Shown: positions 40,517-49,158 of the stretch, piece by piece
Layout of the letters: each line of letters opens with the position of its first letter
Numbering within the stretch: the first letter of the stretch is position 1
Assembly: GCA_009697505.1 (NCBI GenBank)
Contig: SHUD01000001.1
Coordinates: 62,001-126,000, forward strand
Length of the DNA stretch: 64,000 nucleotides
Source of the DNA: Bryobacterales bacterium
GTDB lineage: Bacteria > Acidobacteriota > Terriglobia > Bryobacterales > Bryobacteraceae
Reading direction: 5' to 3'
Made by a program: the position numbers and the translations under genes
Notes under the pieces: generated by a model
Told to the model about the DNA's origin: nothing
Seen by the model: the letters and a program-made list of their open reading frames with translations, nothing else
The model's database searches: none

Positions 40517-43384
40517 TTGAGTCTGGTGCAGTTAGAACCCCGTATTGACCGCGCGGCTTTCCAGCGCGAACTCCAGCAGCAGTTGGAAGGCGAAGTCCGC
40601 TTCGACGAAGTCTCCCGATCGCTATATTCCACCGACGCCAGCGTGTATTTGATCAAGCCTCTGGGCGTAGCCATCCCCAAGACGCGCGAAGACATCATCC
40701 GCATCGTGGAGATTTGCGGGCGCTACCAGTGCCCCATCACTATGCGCGGCGGCGGCACGTCGCAGGCTGGGCAGGCGATCGGCGAAGGCCTCCAGGTCGA
40801 TACGTCGAAGTACTACAACAAGCTGCTGGAAGTGAATGCCGAGCAGCGCTGGGCGCGCGTGCAGCCGGGCATCGTGCTGGACGAACTGAACGCACAATTG
40901 GCGCACCTCGGTCTGCGCTTCGCTCCGGATATTTCCACCGCCAGCCGCGCCACCGTTGGCGGCATGATGTCCAACAACTCCTGCGGCGCGCGCAGCGTAT
41001 TGTACGGCAAGACCATCGACCACGTGCTGGAACAGACGGTGCTGCTCTTCGATGGCAGCATCGTGCATTTCCGCGAAATCCCGCGCGATCAGGTTCCCAC
41101 CGGCGATACGCTGGAGGCCGCCTGCTACCGTACGGTGCTGGGGCTGGCCCGCGAGCACGCCGCTGAGATCGACCGCCGCTATCCCAAGATTTTGCGCCGC
41201 GTGGGCGGCTACAATCTGGACGAATTCGCCGATCAGACGAAGCCGGTGAATCTGGCGCGGATCATGGTGGGTTCGGAAGGCACGCTCGGTGTGATTCTGG
41301 AAGCCAAGGTCAACCTGGTCCCGCTGCCCAAGGCTAAAGCGGTAATGGTCATCGGGTTCGAGCATCTGCTGGAGTCGCTGTCGGCCGCGCCGGTGATCCT
41401 CAACCACAAGCCTTCGGCGGTGGAAGTGATGGACAAGACCATCCTCGATTCCACCCGCCAGAACGCGAACCTGGACAGCATCCGCAATAAATACGTGAAG
41501 GGCGATCCGGGATCGACGCTGTGCGTGGAGATGTACGCCGACAACAAAGAAGACCTACCGCCGCGCATGCAGGCGCTGGAAGCCGATCTTCGCGAGCGCA
41601 AGCTGGGCTACCACTACCACACGGAAACGGATCTGCCTTCGCAGGCGCGCATCTGGAGCCTGCGTGAATCGGCGCTGGGCCTCTCGACAGCCATGAAGTC
41701 GGACGCCAAGTCGATCTCATTTGTGGAAGACACGGCCGTCGCGCCGGAGAAGTTAAGCGAGTTCATCGGCAGGTTTCTCAAGATCATTGACGCGCACGGA
41801 ACCACGGCGGGTGTGTACGCGCACGCATCGGTGGGCTGTCTGCACGTCCGCCCGGTGGTCAACATGAAGACCGAAGAGGGCATTCGGAAGTTTGAAAGCA
41901 TCGCCAATAACGTTGCGAATCTGGTGCTCGAATACGGCGGGGCGCTGTCGGGCGAACACGGCGACGGGCTGGTGCGCGGGCCGTTCATGCGCAAGATGTT
42001 CGGCGACACACTGTATGAGGCGTTCCGCCAGGTCAAGCAGACGTTCGACCCGAATGGACTCTTCAATCCCGGCAAGATCGTGAATTCGCCGCCGATGACC
42101 ACCAACCTGCGCTTTGGCGCGAGCTATAAGACTCCGAACCCCAAAACTTATTTCGATTTCAGCGAATTCGGCGGCATGGGCGGCGCGGTGGAGATGTGCA
42201 GCGGCGTGGGCGCCTGCCGCAAGAAGTTGTCCGGCACCATGTGCCCGTCTTACATGGTCACGCACGATGAAGGCGACTCCACGCGCGGCCGCGCCAACTC
42301 GTTGCGCCTCGCCATGACCGGGCAGTTGGGCGAAGCCGGCCTGGGCGACGAAGGCGTGTACAAGGCTCTGGACCTGTGCCTGGAATGCCGCGCCTGCAAA
42401 GCCGAGTGTCCCGTGGGCGTGGATATGGCGCGCTTCAAGAGTGAATTTCTGGCCGATTACTATTCGCGGCACGGCACGCCTCTGCACGCGAAGGCGCTGG
42501 GTGGCATCGCGAAAATGGCTCCGCTGGCGAGCGCATTCGCGCCCATTGCGAATTGGATCGCCGGCACTTCGCTGAACAAGAAGCTGCTCGGTGTGGACCC
42601 GCGCAGGACGCTGCCCGAGTTCAAGAACAACACGTTTGCCAAGCAGGTGGCCGGGCGGGCGAATTCCAGGGGCGCCAAACGCGTCACGCTCTTTAACGAC
42701 ACGTTCACCAATCACTACGATCCGGAAATCGGCATGGCGGCGCTGGAAGTGCTGGAGCGCGGAGGATGCGCGGTGGACGTGATCCGCCCGGGTTGCTGCG
42801 GGCGGCCACTCATTTCGAAGGGACTGCTGGCGGAAGCGCGCGAGTCGGCCGGACAGTTGGTGGAAGCGCTGTACCCCATCGCGCAACGGGGCGAGAAAAT
42901 CCTGTTTTGCGAGCCGAGCTGCCTTTCCGTTCTGAAGGAAGACGCACAGTCGCTGCTGCGTGGCGAGCAGCAGAAGAAAGCGCGCGCCGTGGCGCAGGCG
43001 TGCCTGCTGTGGGAAGAATTCGCCGGAACGCTGGATCTGCCGCTGCGCGCGGGTCCGAGCAAGATCCTGCTGCACGGACATTGTCATCAAAAATCCATGG
43101 GGCTGCTCGCGGCCACGCAGTCGCTGCTGGCGAAGATTCCTTCCACCACCGTGGTCGATCTTGACGCCGGCTGCTGCGGCATGGCCGGTTCGTTCGGTTA
43201 CGCCGCCGGTCACTACGATGTCTCGGTAGCCATTGCGAACCGGAAACTGCTACCGGCGGTCAAGGCGATGAAGCCCGGCGAAGTGCTGGTGGCGGTCGGC
43301 ACCTCCTGCCGGCACCAAGTGGATGACCTGGCCGGCGCGACGGGGGTCCACCCCGCCATTCTGATCCGCAATCTGCTTGCGTAA
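40517..43384 (+). CDS. FAD-binding and Fe-S-binding dehydrogenase (D-2-hydroxyacid / D-lactate type fusion)
   Basis: This 955-residue fusion starts at a TTG after GTAGGAG. Domain order: FAD-binding_4 (about 40-260, with R-G-G-G-T-S-Q-A-G-Q), FAD-oxidase C-terminal (about 270-530, with G-A-L-S-G-E-H-G-D-G), two 4Fe-4S clusters (about 560-640, including C-L-E-C-R-A-C-K-A-E-C-P), and CCG domains at the end (G-C-C-G-R-P, G-C-C-G-M-A-G-S). The layout matches Dld-II/GlpC-like dehydrogenases that pass electrons from a D-hydroxyacid to the quinone pool. Confidence 0.92.
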   Translation: MSLVQLEPRIDRAAFQRELQQQLEGEVRFDEVSRSLYSTDASVYLIKPLGVAIPKTREDIIRIVEICGRYQCPITMRGGGTSQAGQAIGEGLQVDTSKYYNKLLEVNAEQRWARVQPGIVLDELNAQLAHLGLRFAPDISTASRATVGGMMSNNSCGARSVLYGKTIDHVLEQTVLLFDGSIVHFREIPRDQVPTGDTLEAACYRTVLGLAREHAAEIDRRYPKILRRVGGYNLDEFADQTKPVNLARIMVGSEGTLGVILEAKVNLVPLPKAKAVMVIGFEHLLESLSAAPVILNHKPSAVEVMDKTILDSTRQNANLDSIRNKYVKGDPGSTLCVEMYADNKEDLPPRMQALEADLRERKLGYHYHTETDLPSQARIWSLRESALGLSTAMKSDAKSISFVEDTAVAPEKLSEFIGRFLKIIDAHGTTAGVYAHASVGCLHVRPVVNMKTEEGIRKFESIANNVANLVLEYGGALSGEHGDGLVRGPFMRKMFGDTLYEAFRQVKQTFDPNGLFNPGKIVNSPPMTTNLRFGASYKTPNPKTYFDFSEFGGMGGAVEMCSGVGACRKKLSGTMCPSYMVTHDEGDSTRGRANSLRLAMTGQLGEAGLGDEGVYKALDLCLECRACKAECPVGVDMARFKSEFLADYYSRHGTPLHAKALGGIAKMAPLASAFAPIANWIAGTSLNKKLLGVDPRRTLPEFKNNTFAKQVAGRANSRGAKRVTLFNDTFTNHYDPEIGMAALEVLERGGCAVDVIRPGCCGRPLISKGLLAEARESAGQLVEALYPIAQRGEKILFCEPSCLSVLKEDAQSLLRGEQQKKARAVAQACLLWEEFAGTLDLPLRAGPSKILLHGHCHQKSMGLLAATQSLLAKIPSTTVVDLDAGCCGMAGSFGYAAGHYDVSVAIANRKLLPAVKAMKPGEVLVAVGTSCRHQVDDLAGATGVHPAILIRNLLA

Positions 43385-43390
43385 GGCGAT

Positions 43391-43682
43391 ATGGCGGGCC
43401 GCAAAACGAAATTAGCTCCGGTTCACCCAGGTGAGATCCTGCGGCACCGCTCGGATTATCAATTAATGCGCTGGCGCGCGCGCTGCACGCCCCGCCCAAC
43501 CATGTATCGGGAATCGTGAATGAAACTCGCGGCATTAGCGCTAGATGGCGCTCCGGCCAGCCCGCTACTTCGGAACCTCGCCCGATCTCTGGCTGGGGCT
43601 GCAACTGGATTACAAGCTGGATTTGGCGCGCGATACCGCAGCCACGCGGATCGAGCGCGAGGTACTGCCGAGAGCAAGTTAG
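43391..43682 (+). pseudogene. higA: higA-like antitoxin relic with two frameshifts and an internal deletion
   Basis: From the ATG at 43391 the frame opens as a HigA/XRE antitoxin (V-H-P-G-E-I-L-R). About eight expected residues are missing. The HTH continues in a second frame (I-N-A-L-A-R-A-L-H-A-P-P-N, V-S-G-I-V-N-E-T-R-G-I), and a third frame holds the C-terminal part (R-Y-F-G-T-S-P-D-L-W-L-G-L-Q, ending at a TAG at 43682). Together they cover nearly the whole family. No higB toxin is beside it. The gene can no longer make antitoxin. Confidence 0.82.
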
Positions 43683-43742
43683 AGCAACGCCGCTGCACTC
43701 CAAGCCCGTGCGCGGTTGCCGGCAATCTGCTTGAATAGAGTG

Positions 43743-45059
43743 ATGCAACCAAAGGTCGAATCCCCCCCTTCCACCGGGTCAGGCTCCAGCATGCGCCCCA
43801 CGCGCATTCGCCACATTGTCCTCGGGCTGACGGTGGCGGCGTACATGATCACGTACATGGACCGGCAGATTCTGGCTGTCGCGCGGCCGGTGATTCGCGA
43901 TGAACTGGGTATCTCGCTGGTGATGATGGGATGGATCACCTTTGGCTTCCGTCTGGCGTACGCGCTGTTCCAGATCCCGGGCGGGTGGCTGGGCGACCGC
44001 TACGGAGCCCGCAGGGCGCTCACCGTGGTGGTCACCTGGTGGAGTTTGTTCACCGGACTTACGGCGCTGGCGTGGAACGCGGTTTCCATGCTCGTCATTC
44101 AAGTGTTCTTCGGCCTGGGCGAAGCCGGCGCATTCCCGATTGCCACGCGCTCGCTGGCGCGCTGGATGCTGCCGACCGAACGCGGTTTCGCGCAAGGCGT
44201 CACCCACGCGGGTTCACGCTTAGGCGGGGCGCTGACGCCGCTGGTTCTCGCCGGCTTCACGGTTTTCGGTTTGCGCTGGAGCGGCGTGATTCCCATGTTC
44301 GGGTGGCGCGCCGCGTTTTGGGGCTTTGGCGCAATCGGGGTCATCTGGTCCGCTGTCTGGTTTTATTACTACCGCGACACGCCGGAAGAGCACCATGCAA
44401 CCAATCAGGCCGAGCGCGACCTGATCGGCGGCGGGCGCAAGCGTTCCAACGCGCCGGTTCCCTGGAAGGCAATCTTCGCGCACGGCAACCTGTGGGTGCT
44501 GGCCGTCATGTACTTCTGCTACAACTTCAACCTGAATGTGTATCAGGATTGGTTCCCCACGTATTTGAACGACGTCCATCACATCACCATCGCGAAGATG
44601 GGCCTGTATGCGTTTTCACCTTTGTTTGCAGGCGTGCTCGGGGATTTGGCGGGAGGCTGGTTTTCCGATCACGTGCTGCACCGCACCGGGAACGTGAATC
44701 TGGCGCGGCGCTGGGTAGCCATCGCGGGCTTTGTGGTTTCCGGCGTGGCCACCATTCCCGCCATCATGGCGACCACGCCCGAAGGTTCCGTGGCGTTCTA
44801 CTCCATCGCGTTCTTCGCGTTGGAATGGACGGTGGGAATTTCGTGGGCGATTCCGTTGGACATCGGCGGTGACTTCGCGGGATCGGTTTCGGCGGTGATG
44901 AATTCCGTGGGCAACCTCGGGGGAGCGTTGTCGGCGATGGTGGTAACGAACATGGTGAAAGGTTATGGCTGGAATTCGGCGTTTTTCCTCACCAGCGTGT
45001 TGTGCGTGATCGCCGCGCTCCTGTTCATGAAGATTGACGCCAGCCGCAAGATTGCATGA
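43743..45059 (+). CDS. MFS transporter, ACS (organic/sugar-acid anion) type
   Basis: The 438-residue protein from the ATG at 43743 has 12 predicted helices. Its start Y-M-D-R-Q-I-L-A-V-A-R-P-V-I and the loop G-G-W-L-G-D-R-Y-G-A-R-R match the anion:cation symporter branch, whose members take up hexuronates, tartrate, galactonate and similar acids. The stop overlaps the next gene as ATGA. It is separated from the FAD/Fe-S dehydrogenase only by the higA relic. Confidence 0.87.
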   Translation: MQPKVESPPSTGSGSSMRPTRIRHIVLGLTVAAYMITYMDRQILAVARPVIRDELGISLVMMGWITFGFRLAYALFQIPGGWLGDRYGARRALTVVVTWWSLFTGLTALAWNAVSMLVIQVFFGLGEAGAFPIATRSLARWMLPTERGFAQGVTHAGSRLGGALTPLVLAGFTVFGLRWSGVIPMFGWRAAFWGFGAIGVIWSAVWFYYYRDTPEEHHATNQAERDLIGGGRKRSNAPVPWKAIFAHGNLWVLAVMYFCYNFNLNVYQDWFPTYLNDVHHITIAKMGLYAFSPLFAGVLGDLAGGWFSDHVLHRTGNVNLARRWVAIAGFVVSGVATIPAIMATTPEGSVAFYSIAFFALEWTVGISWAIPLDIGGDFAGSVSAVMNSVGNLGGALSAMVVTNMVKGYGWNSAFFLTSVLCVIAALLFMKIDASRKIA

Positions 45060-45880
45060 GAATCAATCCTGATAAGTGTGTCGCCTGCGGCAACTGCACC
45101 TACGTTTGTCCCGTGGGCGCGATTTATATCGATCCTGAGATCCGCCGCGCAACGGTGAATCGCGACGAGTGCGTCGAGTGTTACACCTGCTACAACGGGC
45201 TCAGTCAAGAACATTTGAATCCGACGTTCGTCCGCACGGTGCGCAAGGTGTTTCAGGCCTTCCGTCTGCGCTTCGATCCTGAGCCCGACGTCTGCCCCAC
45301 CGGCGCTTTTGAGCCAGACGAACTGAAGTGGCCGCGCACGGTGCGGCGGGCGTTTTCCGATCCGCGGGTGCCGCACGAATCGACCGGCGTGCACGGACGC
45401 GGCACCGAAGAAGTGAAGACCAATGACGTCAGCGGGCGGGTGGGCATCGGCGAGACCGGATTCACGATCGAGTTCGGGCGGCCGGGAGTCGGTGCGTCGT
45501 TCAAGGATATTCAGACGATGTGCTGGGCGCTGGCGAAAGCCGGGGTGGCGTTCGAAAAGCGGAATCCGGTGACTTCGCTGATGAGCGACGTCGCGACCGG
45601 TACGATCCGCGAGGACATCATGAACGAGCGCGTACTTTCGGCCATTGTCGAGATCAAGGTGCCCGCCGAGCGCACCGAGGAAATCATCCGCCTGGTGTGG
45701 GATGTCGAGAAGCGGATCGATACGGTGATCGCGCTAGGTGTAGGGACCCGCTGCGATGAGAACGGCGAGGATCACGTGGTGGAGCCGATTCTCGAGCGCC
45801 TGGGCTACCATCCACAGCGCGCCAAGACCAATATCGGACTGGGCCGGGTGGCGCAGGCGGCGTTGTTGGAAAAAACATGA
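45056..45880 (+). CDS. 4Fe-4S ferredoxin-like protein with a large uncharacterised C-terminal domain
   Basis: The 274-residue protein begins with a normal cluster motif at Cys8, Cys11, Cys14 and Cys18. The second motif has Cys39, Cys42 and Cys45, but the fourth Cys (in V-C-P-T-G-A-F, Cys80) comes only after a 34-residue insertion. From about residue 110 there is an unfamiliar alpha/beta domain (F-T-I-E-F-G-R-P-G-V-G, and I-K-V-P-A-E-R-T-E-E-I-I-R). No signal is seen, so it is cytoplasmic. Both ends overlap neighbouring genes by four bases. Function is not known; electron transfer to the downstream protein is inferred. Confidence 0.8.
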   Translation: MRINPDKCVACGNCTYVCPVGAIYIDPEIRRATVNRDECVECYTCYNGLSQEHLNPTFVRTVRKVFQAFRLRFDPEPDVCPTGAFEPDELKWPRTVRRAFSDPRVPHESTGVHGRGTEEVKTNDVSGRVGIGETGFTIEFGRPGVGASFKDIQTMCWALAKAGVAFEKRNPVTSLMSDVATGTIREDIMNERVLSAIVEIKVPAERTEEIIRLVWDVEKRIDTVIALGVGTRCDENGEDHVVEPILERLGYHPQRAKTNIGLGRVAQAALLEKT

Positions 45881-46569
45881 CCAATACACTTCATCGCTTT
45901 GGGCCGGCGGAGAGTTTCGCCGACGACTACGTGGTCTTCGCCATGTGCGCGCGCGGCAGGAATGACCAAGACGCTCTGCCCAAGCTCAAGCAGTTCCTGG
46001 AAATGGCCGTACCCTTTAAGCCCGTCAATCTGGGTGATGCCTCGCACGGCGGAGCCCTGCGCCCCTCGCGGCGGATGAACCCGCTGGCGCATTGGAATCG
46101 CGATATCACGCCGGATTTTCAGGCCGTGATCGATGGGCTGGACACGCTCACGACGGTCGCCGCGGTGTTCGACAGCCGCGTGGCCGCCGAGGACTTCGTC
46201 AAGACCGTGAAAGAACGTGACCTCGGACTGAGTATCAACATCTCGACCTCTGTCGACGGCGCCGAGCAATGCTGCTTCGCGGCGGGCATCCGGCGGCATA
46301 GCGTCGGCTATTCGTTGGGCTTCGAGGGTAAGACCGAAAAACTCCCTTCCGACGACGTTCTCATGCTCGCGACGATGTGCGGCCACGGCATGGTGAGCCA
46401 GTCGCTGGCCAAGAAGATGATCGATTGGGTGAAGGAAGGCCGCCGCACGCCGGAACAGGCCGCCAGCTATATGACCCGCTTCTGTTCCTGCGGCGTGTTC
46501 AACCCCGCCCGCGCGGCGCGAGTCCTCCGGCAAGCCGGCCAAGGCAAGCCGCAAGACACAGGTAAGTAA
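45877..46569 (+). CDS. Cys-rich cytoplasmic protein of unknown function
   Basis: The 230-residue protein overlaps the ferredoxin-like gene (ATGA). It has cysteines at about 24, 132-133 (E-Q-C-C-F), 168 (M-C-G-H-G-M) and 203/205 (F-C-S-C-G-V-F-N-P-A-R-A). Their clustering in short motifs suggests a metal or Fe-S site. The rest is alpha/beta with no recognised catalytic motif. Given the transporter and ferredoxin-like protein before it, it may be an enzyme acting on the imported compound, which is inference. Confidence 0.75.
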   Translation: MTNTLHRFGPAESFADDYVVFAMCARGRNDQDALPKLKQFLEMAVPFKPVNLGDASHGGALRPSRRMNPLAHWNRDITPDFQAVIDGLDTLTTVAAVFDSRVAAEDFVKTVKERDLGLSINISTSVDGAEQCCFAAGIRRHSVGYSLGFEGKTEKLPSDDVLMLATMCGHGMVSQSLAKKMIDWVKEGRRTPEQAASYMTRFCSCGVFNPARAARVLRQAGQGKPQDTGK

Positions 46570-46590
46570 TCGTCACGCCATACTAGAAGC

Positions 46591-46857
46591 GTGGGGTTCG
46601 GCGTCTGGATCGATCAAGAACAGGGTATCGCGTGGGCGCAGGGCACGCACGAGTACCGGCCCATGGGCGCGGCGGCCATATCTTCCACCGACCAGTTCCG
46701 TCCGCGCGATTTCCGGCAGACGCGGCGCCGTCCGGTGGGGTTGGGCAATGCATTCGCCGGTTTCTTTGGGTCGCTGGAAGAAGTGAACGTGTTCCTGCGC
46801 TCGGCGCCCTACGGGAAAAGCGGGCGGAAAACGCGCGCCACGCCGGCGCATTTATAA
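46591..46857 (+). CDS. Hypothetical protein
   Basis: An 88-residue frame starts at a GTG (46591) 21 bases after the preceding gene. The third-position GC and amino-acid make-up look like real coding in this frame (W-I-D-Q-E-Q-G-I-A-W-A-Q, E-Y-R-P-M-G-A-A-A). It has no signal or membrane helix and no recognised domain. The opposite strand also has an open frame, but the composition favours this one. Confidence 0.5.
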   Translation: MGFGVWIDQEQGIAWAQGTHEYRPMGAAAISSTDQFRPRDFRQTRRRPVGLGNAFAGFFGSLEEVNVFLRSAPYGKSGRKTRATPAHL

Positions 46858-46865
46858 TCGGACAA

Positions 46866-47612
46866 ATGAGGAAACTACTCGGCCTATTGCTAGGCGCTGC
46901 ACTTTCTGTTGCCGCTCAGACGGAAATCACGTTGATCGCTCCCATCGGAATCAAAGCCGCCATCGACGACCTGATTCCAGGGTTCGAGAAAAAGACCGGG
47001 TACAAGGTGAAGCCGACGTACGGGACAGGGCTGGTCACCAAGAAGCAGGTGGCTGACGGGGAACCGTTCGACGTGCCCATCGTGCAGGCGCCCTATGACG
47101 AAGTGGTGAAGTCCGGCCACGTCGTGGCCGCGTCGATGAAACCCCTGGCGAGCGGGCGCGTGGGCGTGGCGGTGAAGAAGGGCGCCCCCAAGCCAGACAT
47201 TTCTTCGGCGGAGGCGGTGAAGCGCATGCTGCTCTCGGCCAAAAGCGTGGTGTATCCCAATCCGGCGCGCGGACCCGCGGCCGGAATCACGTTTGACCAG
47301 ATGCTGGTAAAGTTGGGCATCGCTGAGCAGGTGAAACCCAAACTGAAGCCGGTGGTCGGCGCGGAGGTGATGAAGATCACCGCGCGCGGAGAAGCCGAAA
47401 TCGGCGTCACCTTCCTGAGCGAGCTGGGCGGGGAGCCCGGAATCGATATCGTCGGGCCGCTGCCACTAGACATCGCGCCGCCGACCAGACTGGTTGCCTT
47501 CGTGTCGGCTCATGCCAAAGATGCCAAAGCCGCCAAGGCGCTGATTGACTATTTGTCCTCCGGCGCGGCCGCCGCGACGTATAAACACCACAGAATGCAG
47601 CCGGGCCGTTAG
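46866..47612 (+). CDS. Orphan ModA-like periplasmic substrate-binding protein, copy 1
   Basis: The 248-residue protein has a signal peptide ending A-L-S-V-A-A-Q and a type II binding-protein fold like ModA/SBP_bac_11 (F-E-K-K-T-G-Y-K-V, D-V-P-I-V-Q-A-P, P-A-A-G-I-T-F). It starts at the ATG at 46866; the longer frame upstream is not homologous. No permease or ATPase gene is present. The ligand is unknown and need not be molybdate. Confidence 0.83.
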   Translation: MRKLLGLLLGAALSVAAQTEITLIAPIGIKAAIDDLIPGFEKKTGYKVKPTYGTGLVTKKQVADGEPFDVPIVQAPYDEVVKSGHVVAASMKPLASGRVGVAVKKGAPKPDISSAEAVKRMLLSAKSVVYPNPARGPAAGITFDQMLVKLGIAEQVKPKLKPVVGAEVMKITARGEAEIGVTFLSELGGEPGIDIVGPLPLDIAPPTRLVAFVSAHAKDAKAAKALIDYLSSGAAAATYKHHRMQPGR

Positions 47613-47640
47613 AATAGGACTTGCCGTGAAGGAGAAACCC

Positions 47641-48399
47641 ATGACATCGAGACGCTGGTTGGTGCTGGCCGCGCTGGCGGCTGTGAATTCCGTGGCCGCG
47701 TTCGCGCAGACCGAAATCGGCGTGATCGCGCCCGGCGGCATCCGCGTGGCGCTGGAGCAATTGATCCCCGTCTTTGAGAGCAAGACCGGTTACAAGGTCA
47801 AGGCGACGTATGGCTCGGGGCCAGGATCGCGGCAGATGGTGGCGCGCGGCGATGCAGTGGACGTGCCCATCGTACAGACGCCGCTTGAGGAAGTGCTGAA
47901 GTCAGGCCACGTGGTGGAAGCGAGCGCGAAGCCGCTGGCGAGCATCGAGCTGGGTGTCGCCGTCAAGAAGGGCGCGCCGAAGCCGGATATGTCGTCGCCG
48001 GAGGCCGTGAAGAAGTCGCTACGCGCGGCGAAGTCGATTGTGTATCCAGATCCTAAGAGCGCCGCCGCCGGCATCAACTTCGATCTGGCGTTGAAGAACA
48101 TGGGTCTCACGCAGGAGATCGAGCCGAAACTGAAACGCGCCGCCAACGCCGCCGCGGCGATGAAAGCCACGTCCGACGGCGAAGCCGAGCTGGGTATCAC
48201 GTTCCTCAGCGAGATGACGGAAGGCGTCGACAACGCGGGCGCTCTGCCCAAGGAATTCTCGACGCCGCCGAGCCTGGTGGCGTATCTCTCCTCGCATACG
48301 AAAGACAAGCAGGCCGCGCAGACGTTTCTGGATTTCCTCGCGGGGCCGGAGGCGGCACAGGTATACCGCAAACTCCGCATGACACCCGCGGCGCGTTAG
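47641..48399 (+). CDS. Orphan ModA-like periplasmic substrate-binding protein, copy 2
   Basis: The 252-residue paralogue of the preceding gene shows clear identity (A-P-G-G-I-R-V-A-L, F-E-S-K-T-G-Y-K-V-K-A-T-Y-G, L-S-E-M-T-E-G). The copies sit 28 bases apart and diverged through substitutions over their whole length, so the tandem duplication is not recent. A signal peptide ends before Q-T-E-I. It may have evolved a different ligand. Confidence 0.83.
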   Translation: MTSRRWLVLAALAAVNSVAAFAQTEIGVIAPGGIRVALEQLIPVFESKTGYKVKATYGSGPGSRQMVARGDAVDVPIVQTPLEEVLKSGHVVEASAKPLASIELGVAVKKGAPKPDMSSPEAVKKSLRAAKSIVYPDPKSAAAGINFDLALKNMGLTQEIEPKLKRAANAAAAMKATSDGEAELGITFLSEMTEGVDNAGALPKEFSTPPSLVAYLSSHTKDKQAAQTFLDFLAGPEAAQVYRKLRMTPAAR

Positions 48400-48403
48400 T
48401 TCC

Positions 48404-49141
48404 ATGAAACTGCGGTGGCTCGTCCTGCTGGCGGCTTCCTCCGTGCTTGCCAACGCGCAGGTCTGCGGCAAGGAGTGTCTGCGCGGGCTGCTCGACGGCT
48501 ACCTATTCCGGATGTCGCGGCATGACGCGTCGAAGCTGAATCTGACGCCCACCGCGAAGTTCACCGAAAACGGTGAGGCCAAGCCGATTGGCGAGGGGTT
48601 TTGGAAGACCGCCGGGCCGTCAACCTATAAGCTCTATGTGCTTGATCCGCAGGGCGGCGCGGCGGCCGTGCACGCGGTGGTGAAGGAAGCGGGTCAGCCC
48701 GTGTCGTTCCTGCTGCGCATTAAAATTGCCGGCAGGACCATCAGCGAAGTGGAAACGATCGTGGCGCGCAAAGGGCAGGCGCCGTTCTTCGCGCCGGAGA
48801 AGCTTCCCGTGCCGCCGGTGGCGCTGTTGCAACTGCTGCCCCTGGCGGACCGCATGATGCGCAAGGACCTTACCGCGGTGACGGATGCGTTCTATTCCGG
48901 CAAGTACGCGGATGAGGTCAACCGCTTCGCCAATGGCGAGCAGTTAGGTGCGGATTTCCTAAAGGGAGCGGCCATGACCAAACGCCGCGTTCCGGTAGTG
49001 GACGTGGAGCACGGCCTGGTGCTCAGCATCGGCACCGTAAGCCGTGCCGGAGCGGGTCCCGCCCTGCTGGGAGAAATTTTCAAAGTGAAGAGTGGAAAAA
49101 TCGAGGAAGTGCAAGGCGTGATGGTCAACGCGCCGCGTTGA
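48404..49141 (+). CDS. Secreted NTF2/DUF8021-like protein
   Basis: The 245-residue protein has a signal peptide ending A-N-A-Q, then a Cys-rich start (V-C-G-K-E-C-L-R-G-L-L-D-G-Y). The body has two weak repeats, with R-R-V-P-V-V-D-V-E-H-G-L-V-L-S near the end. That last phrase is typical of SnoaL-like DUF8021 domains. It follows the two binding-protein genes by five bases and is probably cotranscribed. Function unknown. Confidence 0.72.
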   Translation: MKLRWLVLLAASSVLANAQVCGKECLRGLLDGYLFRMSRHDASKLNLTPTAKFTENGEAKPIGEGFWKTAGPSTYKLYVLDPQGGAAAVHAVVKEAGQPVSFLLRIKIAGRTISEVETIVARKGQAPFFAPEKLPVPPVALLQLLPLADRMMRKDLTAVTDAFYSGKYADEVNRFANGEQLGADFLKGAAMTKRRVPVVDVEHGLVLSIGTVSRAGAGPALLGEIFKVKSGKIEEVQGVMVNAPR

Positions 49142-49158
49142 TTTTGCCTGGGCGCTGG

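Noticed and set aside
41753..43213. Minus-strand frame of 486 codons inside the FAD/Fe-S dehydrogenase
   Set aside because: It is a complement-frame artefact with no recognisable fold; all FAD, Fe-S and CCG motifs are on the plus strand.
46573..46851. Minus-strand frame of 92 codons opposite the small hypothetical gene
   Set aside because: Arg/His-rich composition; the plus-strand frame has the better third-position GC and continues the operon direction.
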